In this document: positions 38,202-48,389 of the stretch, in pieces
How positions within the stretch are numbered: the stretch's first letter is position 1
Layout of the letters: each line of letters opens with the position of its first letter
The notes under the pieces: generated by a model
Database searches by the model: none
Seen by the model: the letters and a program-made list of their open reading frames with translations, nothing else
Told to the model about the DNA's origin: nothing
From: Devosia nanyangense
Lineage (GTDB): Bacteria; Pseudomonadota; Alphaproteobacteria; Rhizobiales; Devosiaceae
Direction: 5' to 3'
Length of the DNA: 64,000 nucleotides
Assembly (NCBI GenBank): GCA_016213505.1
Contig: JACRAF010000002.1
Span: forward strand, 1-64,000
Program-made: the position numbers and the translations under genes

Positions 38202-39641
38202 CTAGATGTTCAGCGCGCGCCCATAGGCGTTGAGCACGCTCTCCTTCATCATCTCACTGAGCGTGGGATGCGGGAAGATGGTGTGCATCAGTTCTTCCTC
38301 GGTCGTTTCGAGGTTCATGGCGACGACGAAGCCCGCGATCAGTTCGGTGACTTCGGCACCGGCCATGTGGGCGCCCAGCAACTCGCCGGTCTTGGCGTCG
38401 AAGATGGTCTTGACCAGCCCCTCTGGCTCGCCCAGCGCAATCGCCTTGCCGTTGCCGATGAACGGGAATTTTCCGATTTTGATCTCGCGGCCGAGTTCCC
38501 GCGCCTTGGCCTCGGTCAGCCCGACGCTCGCCACCTGCGGCTCGCAATAGGTACAGCCGGGGATGCGGCGCTTGTCGAGGCCGTGAACCTTCATGCCGGC
38601 GATGGTCTCGACGACGATCACCGCCTCGTGCTCGGCCTTGTGGGCCAGCATGGGCGGGCCCGCGACATCGCCGATGGCCCAGACGCCGGGGACATTGGTG
38701 CGGCCGTGATCGTCGACGACGACGGCGCCGCGGTCGATCTTCACGCCGACTTTCTCGAGTCCGAGATTTTCGGTGTTGCACTGGACGCCCACCGCCGAGA
38801 TCAGCCGATCGCCACTCAGTTGCTGGGTGGTGCCGTCCTTGAGCTCGACATGGGCGACGATGCCGTCCTTGGTCTTGTCGACCTTGGTCACCTTGGCTTC
38901 GGTGAGGAATTTTATGCCGCGTTTCTCGAACCGCTTCTTCACATGCGCCGCGATCTCGGCGTCTTCGACCGGCAGGATCTGCGGCAGCAGTTCGACGATG
39001 GTCACCTCGGCGCCGAGCGAGCGGTAGAACGAGGCGAACTCCATGCCGATGGCGCCCGAACCCATCACCACCAGCGACTTGGGCATTGCGGCGGGAACCA
39101 TCGATTCGAAGTAGGTCCAGATGCGATCGCCGTCGGGCTCGATGCCGGGCAGCACGCGCGGCCGCGCGCCGGTGGCGACGATGATGTTCTTGGCCTTGTA
39201 GGTGCCCGCGCCGAGGGCATTCTTGGGCGGCGGCACCTGCGGCTGCATGACCTTCTTTTTGGTCGGCGCGACGGAAATCTCCCCGGGGCCGGTGAGCACC
39301 GCCTCGCCCCAGATGGTGTCCACCTTGTTCTTCTTCATCAGGAACTGGACGCCGTTGTTCATCTGCGCGGCGATGCCGCGCGAGCGCTTGACCGTGGCCT
39401 CGAGATCGACCCCGAACGTGTCGGCGGTCAGCCCATAATCCTTGGCGTGGACCATGTGACCGTAGATCTCGGCCGTGCGCAGCAGCGCCTTGGTCGGGAT
39501 GCAGCCCCAGTTGGAGCAGATGCCGGCCATGTGCTCGCGCTCGACGATGGCGGTCCTGAGCCCCAGCTGCGCCGCGCGGATGGCGGCGGTGTAGCCGCCC
39601 GGTCCCGCGCCGATGATGATGAGATCGTAAGAGTCGGCCAT
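38202..39641 (-). CDS. lpdA: Dihydrolipoyl dehydrogenase (E3)
   Basis: A 479-residue FAD disulfide oxidoreductase that reoxidises lipoyl groups of the pyruvate dehydrogenase complex. The FAD motif IIIGAGPGGYTAAIRAAQLG is at residues 8-27 and the redox disulfide is Cys42/Cys47 in GICSNWGCIPTKA. The NAD motif is VMGSGAIGMEFASF and the catalytic histidine is in the C-terminal FPHPTLSEMM. A low-complexity KKK-containing insertion (near residues 130-150) is a little unusual. Follows the pdh genes on the same strand, so it is probably the complex's dedicated E3. Confidence 0.96.
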   Translation of the reverse strand: MADSYDLIIIGAGPGGYTAAIRAAQLGLRTAIVEREHMAGICSNWGCIPTKALLRTAEIYGHMVHAKDYGLTADTFGVDLEATVKRSRGIAAQMNNGVQFLMKKNKVDTIWGEAVLTGPGEISVAPTKKKVMQPQVPPPKNALGAGTYKAKNIIVATGARPRVLPGIEPDGDRIWTYFESMVPAAMPKSLVVMGSGAIGMEFASFYRSLGAEVTIVELLPQILPVEDAEIAAHVKKRFEKRGIKFLTEAKVTKVDKTKDGIVAHVELKDGTTQQLSGDRLISAVGVQCNTENLGLEKVGVKIDRGAVVVDDHGRTNVPGVWAIGDVAGPPMLAHKAEHEAVIVVETIAGMKVHGLDKRRIPGCTYCEPQVASVGLTEAKARELGREIKIGKFPFIGNGKAIALGEPEGLVKTIFDAKTGELLGAHMAGAEVTELIAGFVVAMNLETTEEELMHTIFPHPTLSEMMKESVLNAYGRALNI

Positions 39642-39644
39642 CGA

Positions 39645-40235
39645 TTAATCCTTCACCATCAAGAGCCAATCCGCGCCGTCCGGGCCGCCGTCGGGAAACG
39701 GCACGATTGGCCGCTTGGCGCGCACGCCGAAGCCGCGCCGCTCATAGAGCCGGCGAGCACCGGCATTGACGTCCTCGACGATCAGCGCCAACCCGTGCGC
39801 GGCCGTCTCCAGCCCCCTGGCCTGGGCGACGTCGAGCAATTTCGAGCCGATGCCCCGGCCCCGCCAACCGATGTGGACGCCGAGCATGTTGATGTACCAG
39901 CAGCCGGCGGCTTCGCCCTCGAGCTCGTAGAGCGGCACGAAGAACGGCGGTGCATCCTCCGGCGCCGGCGCCGCCTGGTCGGGCTCGCGATAGCCGAGCA
40001 GCATGCCGGCAACTTCGCCGTCGCACTCGGCCATGGTGGCGTTGCGCCAGGTGAATGGCCCGCTGGTGCGCATCACCCGCATCCGACCGACCTCGATGGG
40101 GTCATATGTCCCCGTGGCGTCCTTGTCCTGCGCCCAACCCGAGGCGGGTCCGCCATGTGCGGCGATGTTCACCAGCAGGGCAATCTCGCTGGCGTCGGAT
40201 TTCCTGGCCGGGCGGATGGTGATCTCTCCCGTCAC
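39645..40235 (-). CDS. GNAT family N-acetyltransferase
   Basis: A 196-residue acetyltransferase. The acetyl-CoA loop reads HIGWRGRGIGSKLLDVAQ, preceded by the strand YINMLGV, and followed by ALIVEDVNAGARRLYERRGF. Substrate is unknown. Its ATG overlaps the stop of the SGNH hydrolase gene (ATGA), and it lies four bases before lpdA, so it sits inside the pdh-lpd gene run. Confidence 0.87.
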   Translation of the reverse strand: MTGEITIRPARKSDASEIALLVNIAAHGGPASGWAQDKDATGTYDPIEVGRMRVMRTSGPFTWRNATMAECDGEVAGMLLGYREPDQAAPAPEDAPPFFVPLYELEGEAAGCWYINMLGVHIGWRGRGIGSKLLDVAQARGLETAAHGLALIVEDVNAGARRLYERRGFGVRAKRPIVPFPDGGPDGADWLLMVKD

Positions 40236-40888
40236 AGTCCGAGCAGTCCCTTGACCAGCGGCACCAGCCCCGCACCGATGGCGCGCGTGTTCGCCGCGTC
40301 GAGATGGACGCCGTCGCTTGCGTCAGGCTGCGCCACCTCGGACGCATCGAAGAAGGCGACGCCTTCCTCCTCGGCGCGCACCCGGTAGTAGTGCGGCAGC
40401 ATTTTCGACTGATCGATCGCCGGCTGTCCGCCGAAATGCAGCAGCATCTCCGGATGCACTGTCTCGCACAGCGGCGGCGGCGCAACGATGATGATCTTGG
40501 GCAGCGCCAGCCGCTCGGCCGCGGCGTGCGCACGCACGATCTGGACCAGCCGGCGGACGCCGTAGGACGCCTCGAGCGCCGTGGCGCCAAGGAAGTGCTT
40601 GAGGTCGTTGGTGCCGAGCATGATGATGACCATGTCGAGCGGCCCGTGCGAGCGCAGCAGCGTCGGCAGGATGCGCGCGCCGTTGCGGTCGGCGTCGGCA
40701 TACCAGTCGTCATGCACGGTGGTGCGTCCGCCGAGCCCTTCGGCGATCACCCGGGCCGTGCCCACAAGCCCCGCTTCGAGCGCACCGGGCCAACGGTCCT
40801 CATGCGGGTGCCGCGCGCCGCCCGGAATGGGGTTCGCGCCGTAGGTGAGGCTGTCGCCGTAGCAGAGGATGGTTTTCATCTGGGTCAC
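40232..40888 (-). CDS. SGNH/GDSL-type hydrolase
   Basis: A 218-residue esterase-like protein with all four SGNH blocks: [11 protein letters not shown] (serine), the glycine block around [18 protein letters not shown] (asparagine) and [10 protein letters not shown] (Asp-His). No signal peptide is seen, so it is cytoplasmic. The GTG at 40888 overlaps the pdhC stop (GTGA); an ATG three codons in is the alternative. SGNH genes in this position, between pdhC and lpd, recur in rhizobia, though the substrate is not known to me. Confidence 0.88.
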   Translation of the reverse strand: MTQMKTILCYGDSLTYGANPIPGGARHPHEDRWPGALEAGLVGTARVIAEGLGGRTTVHDDWYADADRNGARILPTLLRSHGPLDMVIIMLGTNDLKHFLGATALEASYGVRRLVQIVRAHAAAERLALPKIIIVAPPPLCETVHPEMLLHFGGQPAIDQSKMLPHYYRVRAEEEGVAFFDASEVAQPDASDGVHLDAANTRAIGAGLVPLVKGLLGL

Positions 40889-42288
40889 GCCAGCATCATC
40901 ACGGGCGTTTCGATCAGCACCTTGAACGCCGCCAGCAGTTCGGCGCCGAGGGCGCCGTCGACCGAGCGGTGGTCGCAGCTCAGGGTGACGGTCATGAACT
41001 GGCCGACCTTGACCTGGCCCTTGTCGGCATAGACCCGTTCCTCACCGACGCCGACCGCGAGGATGGTGCCGTGCGGCGGATTGATGACGGCGGCGAAATT
41101 GGTGATGCCGTACATACCGAGGTTGCTGACCGCCGACGAGCCACCCTGGTATTCGTGCGGCGCGAGCTTGCGGCTGCGGGCGCGGCCGGCGAAGTCCTTC
41201 ACTTCTTCGGAAATCTGGCGCAGCGACTTGCCTTCGGCGGCCTTGACCACCGGCGTGAACAGGCCGCCGGGAATGGCGACCGCCACCGCGACGTCCGAAC
41301 GCTTGTGGTAGAGGATCGAATCCACCGCCCAGGTGGCGTTGGCCAGCGGCACCTTCTGCAGCGCCAGCGCCCAGGCCTTGATGACGAAATCGTTGACCGA
41401 GAGCTTGTAGGTCGGCTTGCCGTCCTTGTCCTTGGGGGCGGCCGTATTGATGGTCTCGCGCGCCGCCATCAGCTCGCCGATGTTGCAGTCGAGCGTCAGG
41501 TAGAAATGCGGAATGGTCTGCTTGGCTTCGGTCAGCCGCGCCGCCACGACCTTGCGCATACCGTCGTTCGGAACGACGTCGTAGCTGCCCGCTTCGTAGA
41601 GCGCCATCACCTGGGCCTTGGTCATGCCCAGGGGCATCGCGCCGCCGGCAGCAGCAGCTGCGGCGGGCGCGGTCTTGAGCGGCACCTTACCGGACTTGGC
41701 GGCGTCGACATCGGCCTTCACCACGCGGCCATGCGGGCCGGACCCGGCGATCGCGGAGACGTCGATATTGGCTTCTTTCGCCAGGCGGCGGGCCAGCGGC
41801 GAGGCGAAGACGCGGGCGCCGTTGGACTTGGTGGGTGCGGCCGAGGCCCCCTCACCCGGCGCTTTCGCGCCGACCTCTCCCCCAAAGGGAGAGGTGATCG
41901 GAGGCTTGGCCGAAATCACGGCGGAGCCGCTGGCTACGGAGGGCGCCACTGGCGCCCCCTCTCCCTTTGGGGGAGAGGGTTGGGGTGAGGGGGCCTTTGC
42001 AGCGGGCACAGGAGTCGCGGCAGGCGCAGCCTTCGATGCCGTCTCGCCCTCGGTCAGCAGCACGGCGATCACCGCGTTCACCTTCACGTTGTCGGTGCCT
42101 TCCGGAACGACGATCTTGCCGATCTTGCCCTCGTCGACGGCTTCGACTTCCATCGTCGCCTTATCGGTCTCGATTTCGGCGATCACGTCGCCGGAGGAGA
42201 CGCTGTCGCCCTCCTTGACGTGCCATCTGCTCAGCTTGCCCTCTTCCATCGTGGGCGAGAGCGCCGGCATGGTGATGTTGATGCTCAT
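40885..42288 (-). CDS. pdhC: Pyruvate dehydrogenase E2, dihydrolipoamide acetyltransferase
   Basis: A 467-residue E2. The lipoyl domain (residues 1-80) carries the lipoyl lysine in [18 protein letters not shown] flexible linker follows (80-165), then the peripheral subunit-binding domain ([20 protein letters not shown] and [13 protein letters not shown]), and the catalytic domain ending with the [14 protein letters not shown] active-site block. The linker between about residues 98 and 148 is encoded by an inserted palindromic repeat (41845-41995). It reads [13 protein letters not shown] and [15 protein letters not shown], a peptide signature of such repeats. Confidence 0.96.
   Translation of the reverse strand: MSINITMPALSPTMEEGKLSRWHVKEGDSVSSGDVIAEIETDKATMEVEAVDEGKIGKIVVPEGTDNVKVNAVIAVLLTEGETASKAAPAATPVPAAKAPSPQPSPPKGEGAPVAPSVASGSAVISAKPPITSPFGGEVGAKAPGEGASAAPTKSNGARVFASPLARRLAKEANIDVSAIAGSGPHGRVVKADVDAAKSGKVPLKTAPAAAAAAGGAMPLGMTKAQVMALYEAGSYDVVPNDGMRKVVAARLTEAKQTIPHFYLTLDCNIGELMAARETINTAAPKDKDGKPTYKLSVNDFVIKAWALALQKVPLANATWAVDSILYHKRSDVAVAVAIPGGLFTPVVKAAEGKSLRQISEEVKDFAGRARSRKLAPHEYQGGSSAVSNLGMYGITNFAAVINPPHGTILAVGVGEERVYADKGQVKVGQFMTVTLSCDHRSVDGALGAELLAAFKVLIETPVMMLA
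41845..41995. repeat. Palindromic repeat element with 13-bp terminal inverted repeats inside pdhC
   Basis: The element begins GGCCCCCTCACCC (41845-41857) and ends GGGTGAGGGGGCC (41983-41995), a perfect 13-bp inverted pair. Inside are two near-perfect palindromes, CCTCTCCCCCAAAGGGAGAGG (41874-41894) and its mirror around 41957-41979. It is related to the CTCTCCC...GGGAGAG intergenic repeats of rhizobia. It is translated as part of the E2 linker. Confidence 0.85.
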
Positions 42289-42307
42289 GCTTGCCTCTTT
42301 GGCTTTC

Positions 42308-42760
42308 TCACTCGCCGATGTCTTCGTTCCAGAGCTCGGGATGCTTTTCGATGAAGTCGGCCATCATGTGCTCGCAGCGCGGCTCGTGATAGTCGACCAC
42401 ATCGACGCCCGCGAGCGTCATCACGTCCTGGAAACCCTTGAAGTTCTTGCTCTCAGCCACCACCACCCGCGCGACGCCGAACTGGATGATCGTTCCAGTG
42501 CACATCATGCAGGGGCTGAGCGTGGTGTAGCAGGTGACGTCCTTGTAGGTCCGCTGGCGGCCGGCGTTCTGGATCGCGTCCATCTCGCCATGCAGGATCG
42601 GATCGCCCTTCTGCACCCGCCGGTTGTGCCCGCGCCCGATGATCTCGCCATTGCGCACCAGCACCGAGCCGATCGGAATGCCTCCCTCACGCAGCCCCTG
42701 CTGCGCCTCCTCATAAGCGGCATCGAGGAATTTGCGGTCGAGTTCGGCTTGCGTGGGCAT
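42308..42760 (-). CDS. Nucleoside/cytosine deaminase resembling yeast Fcy1
   Basis: A 150-residue zinc deaminase. The zinc ligands and proton donor are His57 and Glu59 in LHGEMDAI and Cys84/Cys87 in LSPCMMCTG. The whole protein resembles yeast cytosine deaminase Fcy1 from the N-terminal AYEEA...[10 protein letters not shown] to the C-terminal WNEDIGE (Fcy1 ends in WFEDIGE), rather than the bacterial CodA or guanine deaminase families. Cytosine or a related pyrimidine is therefore the likely substrate, by inference. It lies in the pdh gene run between the Uma2 gene and pdhC. Confidence 0.85.
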   Translation of the reverse strand: MPTQAELDRKFLDAAYEEAQQGLREGGIPIGSVLVRNGEIIGRGHNRRVQKGDPILHGEMDAIQNAGRQRTYKDVTCYTTLSPCMMCTGTIIQFGVARVVVAESKNFKGFQDVMTLAGVDVVDYHEPRCEHMMADFIEKHPELWNEDIGE

Positions 42761-42762
42761 GA

Positions 42763-43377
42763 CTAGCGGTCTCCGGCGTAGAGGGGCTGAGGATCTTCGT
42801 TGAAGCCCAGCGGCTTGTCCAAGGGCCAGAGGTCGGCGAGCGAGAAGGAAATCGCCTCGAACGGAGCCGCTCGCACTTCGTCGGCGGAATTCCAGCCGCC
42901 AATCTTGGTCCAGCGGCTATCGTTGAGCTCATATGCCTCAAGCAATTGGAGACGAGGATCGATGAACCACATATGGGGGACACCCGCCTTCGCGTAGATG
43001 TCCATCTTCAAGGTGCGATCGCGCTTTTCGGTGGACCCGGACAAGATTTCGCAAAGCCAGTCGGGCGAGCTTGTGAAGTAGTTGCGTTCGGGTTCGCCTG
43101 GAAAGTGCTCAACCCGCCACGCGCAGATGTCCGGTACCAGCAGATCGTCACCGAACATGATCTCGGTCTCGACGAAGAACACCCAGCCGCCGGGACCACC
43201 TAGGCCCTTCTGAAACGGGCCGCCCAACTCGGCGGCCAGCGCAAACGCCGTGGTCCCATGTCGCAAGGAGGGCCGCGGATGGGTCATCAGCTCGCCGCGG
43301 ATGATCTCGGCGACCACACCTTCCGGAGCGGCCTCAACGTCGGCATAGGTGGCCCGTTTCGGTGTGTCCGCCATCAT
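42763..43377 (-). CDS. Uma2 family restriction-endonuclease-fold protein
   Basis: A 204-residue Uma2 (DUF820) protein with the PD-(D/E)XK-like core: PDICAW, the [20 protein letters not shown] region with its catalytic acidic and lysine residues, and [10 protein letters not shown]. Family members are putative nucleases, numerous in cyanobacteria and scattered in rhizobia, of unknown role. The ATG at 43377 overlaps the pdhB stop (ATGA) and has an AGGGGGGG site. It ends three bases before the deaminase gene. An accessory gene inserted in the pdh cluster. Confidence 0.85.
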   Translation of the reverse strand: MMADTPKRATYADVEAAPEGVVAEIIRGELMTHPRPSLRHGTTAFALAAELGGPFQKGLGGPGGWVFFVETEIMFGDDLLVPDICAWRVEHFPGEPERNYFTSSPDWLCEILSGSTEKRDRTLKMDIYAKAGVPHMWFIDPRLQLLEAYELNDSRWTKIGGWNSADEVRAAPFEAISFSLADLWPLDKPLGFNEDPQPLYAGDR

Positions 43378-44828
43378 CCCCCCCTGTACGTCACGGCGTT
43401 CACCGCCGCGACGACTTCGTCGACATTGGGCAGCGCTAGCTTTTCGAGGTTGGCGGCGTAGGGCATCGGCACGTCCTTGCCGGTGACGCGGGTGGGCGGG
43501 GCGTCGAGATAATCGAACGCCTCGGCGACGACACGGGCGCACAGTTCCGCGCCGATGCCGCCTTGCGGCCAGCCTTCCTCGACGGTGACCAGACGACCGG
43601 TCTTCTTGACGCTCTCGATGACGGTCGCGCTGTCCATCGGCCTCAGCGTCCTGAGATCGATCAGTTCCACGTCGACGCCCGCTGCCACCAGTTTCTCCGT
43701 CGCCTGTGTGGCATATCGCATGCCCATCGAGAACGAGACGATGGTCACATCCTTGCCGGCCCGCGCGAGACGCGCCTTGCCGATCGGCAGCAGGAAGTCG
43801 TCGACCTTGGGCACCAGCCCGGTGGAACCGTAGAGAATCTCGTTCTCGAGGAAGACGATGGGATTGTTGGAGCGGATCGCCGACTTCAGGAGGCCCTTGG
43901 CGTCGGCGGCGCTGAACGGAGCGACGACATAGAGGCCGGGCACATGGCTGTACCAGGCCGAATAGTCCTGGCTGTGCTGGGCGCCGACGCGAGAGGCCAC
44001 CCCGTTGGGGCCGCGGAAGACGATGGGGGCGTGCACCTGCCCGCCCGACATGTAGAGCTGCTTGGCGGCGGAATTAATGATCTGGTCGATCGCCTGCATG
44101 GCGAAATTCCAGGTCATGAACTCGACGATGGGCCTGAGACCCGCGAACGCCGCGCCGACGCCGATGCCGGCAAAGCCGTGCTCGGTGATGGGGGTGTCGA
44201 CGACGCGCTGGGGGCCGAATTCCTGCAGCAGGCCCTGCGTGATCTTGTAGGCGCCCTGATATTCCGCGACCTCCTCGCCCATGACGAAGACGTCCTCGTC
44301 GCGGCGCATTTCCTCGGCCATCGCCTCGTTGAGCGCCTGACGCACGGTCATCTCGACCATCTCGACGCCAGCGGGAAGATCGGGATCGGCGGCGGGTATG
44401 AAGTGCGGGGCGGGTGTGGCCGGGGCAGCAGGCAAGGCCCCCTCACCCCTCGCTTCGCTCGGACCTCTCCCCCCAGGGAGAGGTGTCACTGCGGCGGCAC
44501 TCTGCTCCACCTCTCCCCCCGGGGGAGAGGTAGGCGCGTCAGCGCCGGGTGAGGGGTCCTTCACGGCCTCCGCCGTCGGTGCGGCCTCCCCCTCGTCCAG
44601 CACCAGCGCGATCGGGGTGTTGACCTTCACGCCCTCGGTGCCTTCCGGCACGAGGATCGAAGTCACCTTGCCGCTGTCGACGCTCTCGACTTCCATCGTC
44701 GCCTTGTCGGTCTCGATCTCGGCCAGCACGTCGCCGGGTTTGACGGTATCGCCGACCTTGACCAGCCATTTGGAGAGTTTGCCCTCTTCCATGGTCGGCG
44801 ACAGCGCGGGCATCAGGATGTTGGGCAT
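43374..44828 (-). CDS. pdhB: Pyruvate dehydrogenase E1 beta subunit with N-terminal lipoyl domain
   Basis: A 484-residue E1-beta. The N-terminal 80 residues are a lipoyl domain with the lysine in [17 protein letters not shown], an arrangement typical of alphaproteobacteria. A linker (80-150) joins it to the transketolase-like core with the conserved [39 protein letters not shown] and C-terminal domain [12 protein letters not shown]. The linker contains a repeat-derived stretch at about residues 90-131, encoded at 44436-44559. It partners pdhA and overlaps the Uma2 gene. Confidence 0.96.
   Translation of the reverse strand: MPNILMPALSPTMEEGKLSKWLVKVGDTVKPGDVLAEIETDKATMEVESVDSGKVTSILVPEGTEGVKVNTPIALVLDEGEAAPTAEAVKDPSPGADAPTSPPGGEVEQSAAAVTPLPGGRGPSEARGEGALPAAPATPAPHFIPAADPDLPAGVEMVEMTVRQALNEAMAEEMRRDEDVFVMGEEVAEYQGAYKITQGLLQEFGPQRVVDTPITEHGFAGIGVGAAFAGLRPIVEFMTWNFAMQAIDQIINSAAKQLYMSGGQVHAPIVFRGPNGVASRVGAQHSQDYSAWYSHVPGLYVVAPFSAADAKGLLKSAIRSNNPIVFLENEILYGSTGLVPKVDDFLLPIGKARLARAGKDVTIVSFSMGMRYATQATEKLVAAGVDVELIDLRTLRPMDSATVIESVKKTGRLVTVEEGWPQGGIGAELCARVVAEAFDYLDAPPTRVTGKDVPMPYAANLEKLALPNVDEVVAAVNAVTYRGG
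44436..44559. repeat. Palindromic repeat element inside pdhB
   Basis: It begins GGCCCCCTCACCC (44436-44448), identical to the pdhC element, and ends GGGTGAGGGGTCC (44547-44559), which pairs with it except at one base. Two internal CCTCTCCCC...GGGGAGAGG palindromes are present. Translated, it yields [17 protein letters not shown] and [18 protein letters not shown]. It is shorter (124 bp) than the pdhC copy and differs in the spacer. Confidence 0.85.
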
Positions 44829-44838
44829 GGCGGCGTCC

Positions 44839-45858
44839 TTATGCGTCGGCGTAAATGTCGGTCCAGAGCTCGGACGGGGCCGGCTCCGTGTCGGCGGTGG
44901 CGAAATCGGCCGCCTCGGTCACCAGCGCCCGGACCTCGGTCTCGATCGCCTTGAGCGAGTCCTCGGTGCCATAACGCTTTTCCAGAATGCGGTTCTTGAC
45001 CTGCTCGATCGGGTCGTGCTCGGCGCGCATCGTCGTGACCTCGTCCTTGCTGCGATATTTCGCCGGATCGGACATCGAGTGGCCGCGGTAGCGGTAGGTC
45101 ATCATCTCGAGGATATAGGGGCCCTTGCCGTCGCGCACGTGATCGATGGCGCGCCTGGCAGCATCGTGCACCATGCGCACGTCCATGCCGTCCACCTGCT
45201 CGCCCTGGATATTGAAGCTCAGGCCGCGCTTCGAAAAATCTTGCTGCGCCGTGGCGCGCTCGACCGAAGTGCCCATGGCATAACGGTTGTTTTCGATGAT
45301 GTAGACCACCGGCAGGTTCCAGAGCTTGGCCATGTTGAAGCTCTCATACACCTGGCCCTGGTTGGCCGCGCCGTCGCCGAAATAGGTGATCGAGACGGAG
45401 TTGTCGCCGCGGTATTTCGCGGCGAAGGCGAGGCCGGTGCCGAGCGACACCTGCGCCCCGACGATACCGTTGCCGCCGTAGAAGCGGTGCTCGTTGGAGA
45501 ACATGTGCATCGAGCCGCCCTTGCCCTTGGACAGGCCGCCCTGGCGCCCAGTGAGCTCGGCCATCACCCGCTTGGGGTCCAGGCCCATCACCAGCATGTG
45601 GCCATGATCGCGATACCCGGTGATCTGCGCGTCGCCCTTCTGGCTCGCCATGGTGATGCCGGTCACCACCGCCTCCTGGCCGATATAGAGGTGGCAGAAG
45701 CCGCCGATCAGCCCCATGCCGTACATCTGGCCGGCCTTCTCCTCGAAGCGCCGGATCAGCAGCATGTCGCGATAAGCCTTGAGCTCTTCGTCCTTGGACA
45801 ATTCGGGAATGTTGGAGAGAGCGGATTTCTCCGCCTTCGTCGCGGGCTTGCGCGCCAT
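44839..45858 (-). CDS. pdhA: Pyruvate dehydrogenase E1 alpha subunit
   Basis: A 339-residue E1-alpha. The thiamine-pyrophosphate motif is [20 protein letters not shown] ending in ENN, and the phosphorylation-loop-like block [15 protein letters not shown] is present. The ATG at 45858 with CCGGAGACG upstream is chosen over an ATG at 45942, which would include a non-conserved leader derived from the upstream palindromic repeat. First gene of the pdhA-pdhB-(Uma2-deaminase)-pdhC run. Confidence 0.95.
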   Translation of the reverse strand: MARKPATKAEKSALSNIPELSKDEELKAYRDMLLIRRFEEKAGQMYGMGLIGGFCHLYIGQEAVVTGITMASQKGDAQITGYRDHGHMLVMGLDPKRVMAELTGRQGGLSKGKGGSMHMFSNEHRFYGGNGIVGAQVSLGTGLAFAAKYRGDNSVSITYFGDGAANQGQVYESFNMAKLWNLPVVYIIENNRYAMGTSVERATAQQDFSKRGLSFNIQGEQVDGMDVRMVHDAARRAIDHVRDGKGPYILEMMTYRYRGHSMSDPAKYRSKDEVTTMRAEHDPIEQVKNRILEKRYGTEDSLKAIETEVRALVTEAADFATADTEPAPSELWTDIYADA

Positions 45859-45885
45859 AAATCGTCTCCGGATGCCGCTACTGGA

Positions 45886-45929
45886 GCGCGTTCGGGAAAA
45901 GTGGAACCACTTTTCCGGTTCGAACGCGC
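45886..45929. repeat. Long palindrome upstream of pdhA
   Basis: The arms GCGCGTTCG (45886-45894) and CGAACGCGC (45921-45929) enclose a second perfect pair GGAAAAGTGG / CCACTTTTCC with a two-base loop. This is a typical rhizobial intergenic palindrome, related in style to the copies around the glutathione peroxidases. It sits in the 5' leader of pdhA and could form a hairpin in the transcript. Confidence 0.7.
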
Positions 45930-46027
45930 GATCACCAAACACTGGATGGCACTACGCCACCGGCCGCAAGCTTAGCGCAAGCGCTTCGTCACATACAATG
46001 TGGGAAACGCGCGAACAAACAGCGCTA

Positions 46028-46423
46028 TCAGTCTATGCCAGCTTCGATTTGTGGCATTGCCTCGTTTCCGGTTGACGAGGCAAGTAAACTGGTAGTTGGT
46101 TTACCGCTCACAGGGTCGGTCATCACCACCATGTCGCCGATCTGGGCCATCGACAGGAGCGCCCTCGCCCGCTCGGTGAGGATGTCCGGATCGAGCTTTT
46201 TGGGATCGAACAGGTCGACCTTGTGCCGGTAGGCATCGATCTCGGCCTTGAGCGCCGCCGATTGCGTGTTGAGGTCGACGATGTCAGCCTTCATCAGCTT
46301 CTGGCTCTCGACGCCGAAATTGCCGCCGATGGCGCTGTAACCAAGATAGCCCTGAAACGCGACCAGCGCCGCGGTGACGAGCAGCTGGCGCCAGACGGAG
46401 GGGCGGCGGAGACGGGTGGACAT
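46028..46423 (-). CDS. FtsB/DivIC-type septum formation initiator
   Basis: A 131-residue bitopic protein. One membrane segment covers about residues 13-33, followed by a coiled coil (DLNTQSAALKAEIDAYRHKVDLFD) and the conserved PDILTERARALLSMAQIGDMV, the pattern of the FtsB/DivIC family that links FtsL and FtsQ in the divisome. It follows eno on the same strand, an eno-ftsB order shared by many proteobacteria. Confidence 0.88.
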   Translation of the reverse strand: MSTRLRRPSVWRQLLVTAALVAFQGYLGYSAIGGNFGVESQKLMKADIVDLNTQSAALKAEIDAYRHKVDLFDPKKLDPDILTERARALLSMAQIGDMVVMTDPVSGKPTTSLLASSTGNEAMPQIEAGID

Positions 46424-46489
46424 GGGGCCACCCTATCGCGGCGTGGTTGAGCGGGGATTAATGAGGCCAACCGTCGGGCCGCCCGATCA

Positions 46490-47803
<1,314 letters not shown>

Positions 47804-47845
47804 CTAGAGAAGCACCGGAACAATCGGAAGGGGGCGGGGACAATT

Positions 47846-47969
47846 TTTCGGGCTCGGCCCCTGATGCCCCTTGCCGCCGGCGCGAACTGAAGCGTCCGAC
47901 AGCCCATGGGCTTCGGGGTTTGGGGAGAGAGACGGGGCCCCGAGGCGCGTGCGCCTCGATGATTTTTTG
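47846..47969 (+). ncRNA. Candidate small RNA ending in an orphan terminator
   Basis: The terminator at 47941-47969 points along the plus strand, yet the only gene on its upstream side, eno, runs the other way. That implies a plus-strand transcript of about 100-150 nt starting in the eno leader. The internal complementarity (CTCGG...CCGAG closing a GGGG/CCCC stem) is in keeping with a structured RNA. No known family (6S, SRP, tmRNA) was recognised, and no strong promoter was seen. The 5' end is a guess. Confidence 0.25.
47941..47969 (+). terminator. Rho-independent terminator with no upstream gene
   Basis: A perfect 8-bp stem CGAGGCGC / GCGCCTCG with a GT loop is followed by ATGATTTTTTG, a good T-tract on the plus strand. 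Confidence 0.55.
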
Positions 47970-48389
47970 TACGAGAGACGCGAGCACGCCTCGGGGACGC
48001 CAGGATTGGCACCGGATGGAGCGGCCCCGGCACAGCCGGGCAAACGTCCACCACAGTCAGGCCGATGCGACCATCGACCCCCTGACTGTCTTCCCCCGCG
48101 CAGCGTTCGTCGCGCTTCCCGTCCGTGCGGGAGAGATGAGGGGCAGGATATACCGGCCGAAAGGCGCGGGGATAAGTCGGGGTGTGGATCGGCTAATAGA
48201 TTGATCCGACATACGTTTTCGCGCGGATCAAGAGTCACCTCGGCGCGTCGGGCCCAAGCCGGCCGCTCACGTCGCTTCACGACTTCCCCAAGCCCGATCA
48301 CAACGCCGCAATCCAGCTGGATTTCGGGACGGGCCGCGCGACATAAGGGGCACAGAAATTTCGGGCCGATGGCCCAGAGGAGAGAGCAG

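Noticed and set aside
38166..40388. A 740-codon open frame on the plus strand opposite lpdA and the GNAT gene
   Set aside because: Antisense shadow. The minus-strand products are complete enzymes with their motifs.
45911..45929. GGTTCGAAC, which recalls a tRNA T-loop
   Set aside because: It is part of the pdhA leader palindrome; no acceptor stem, anticodon arm or CCA context surrounds it. No tRNA was found in the window.
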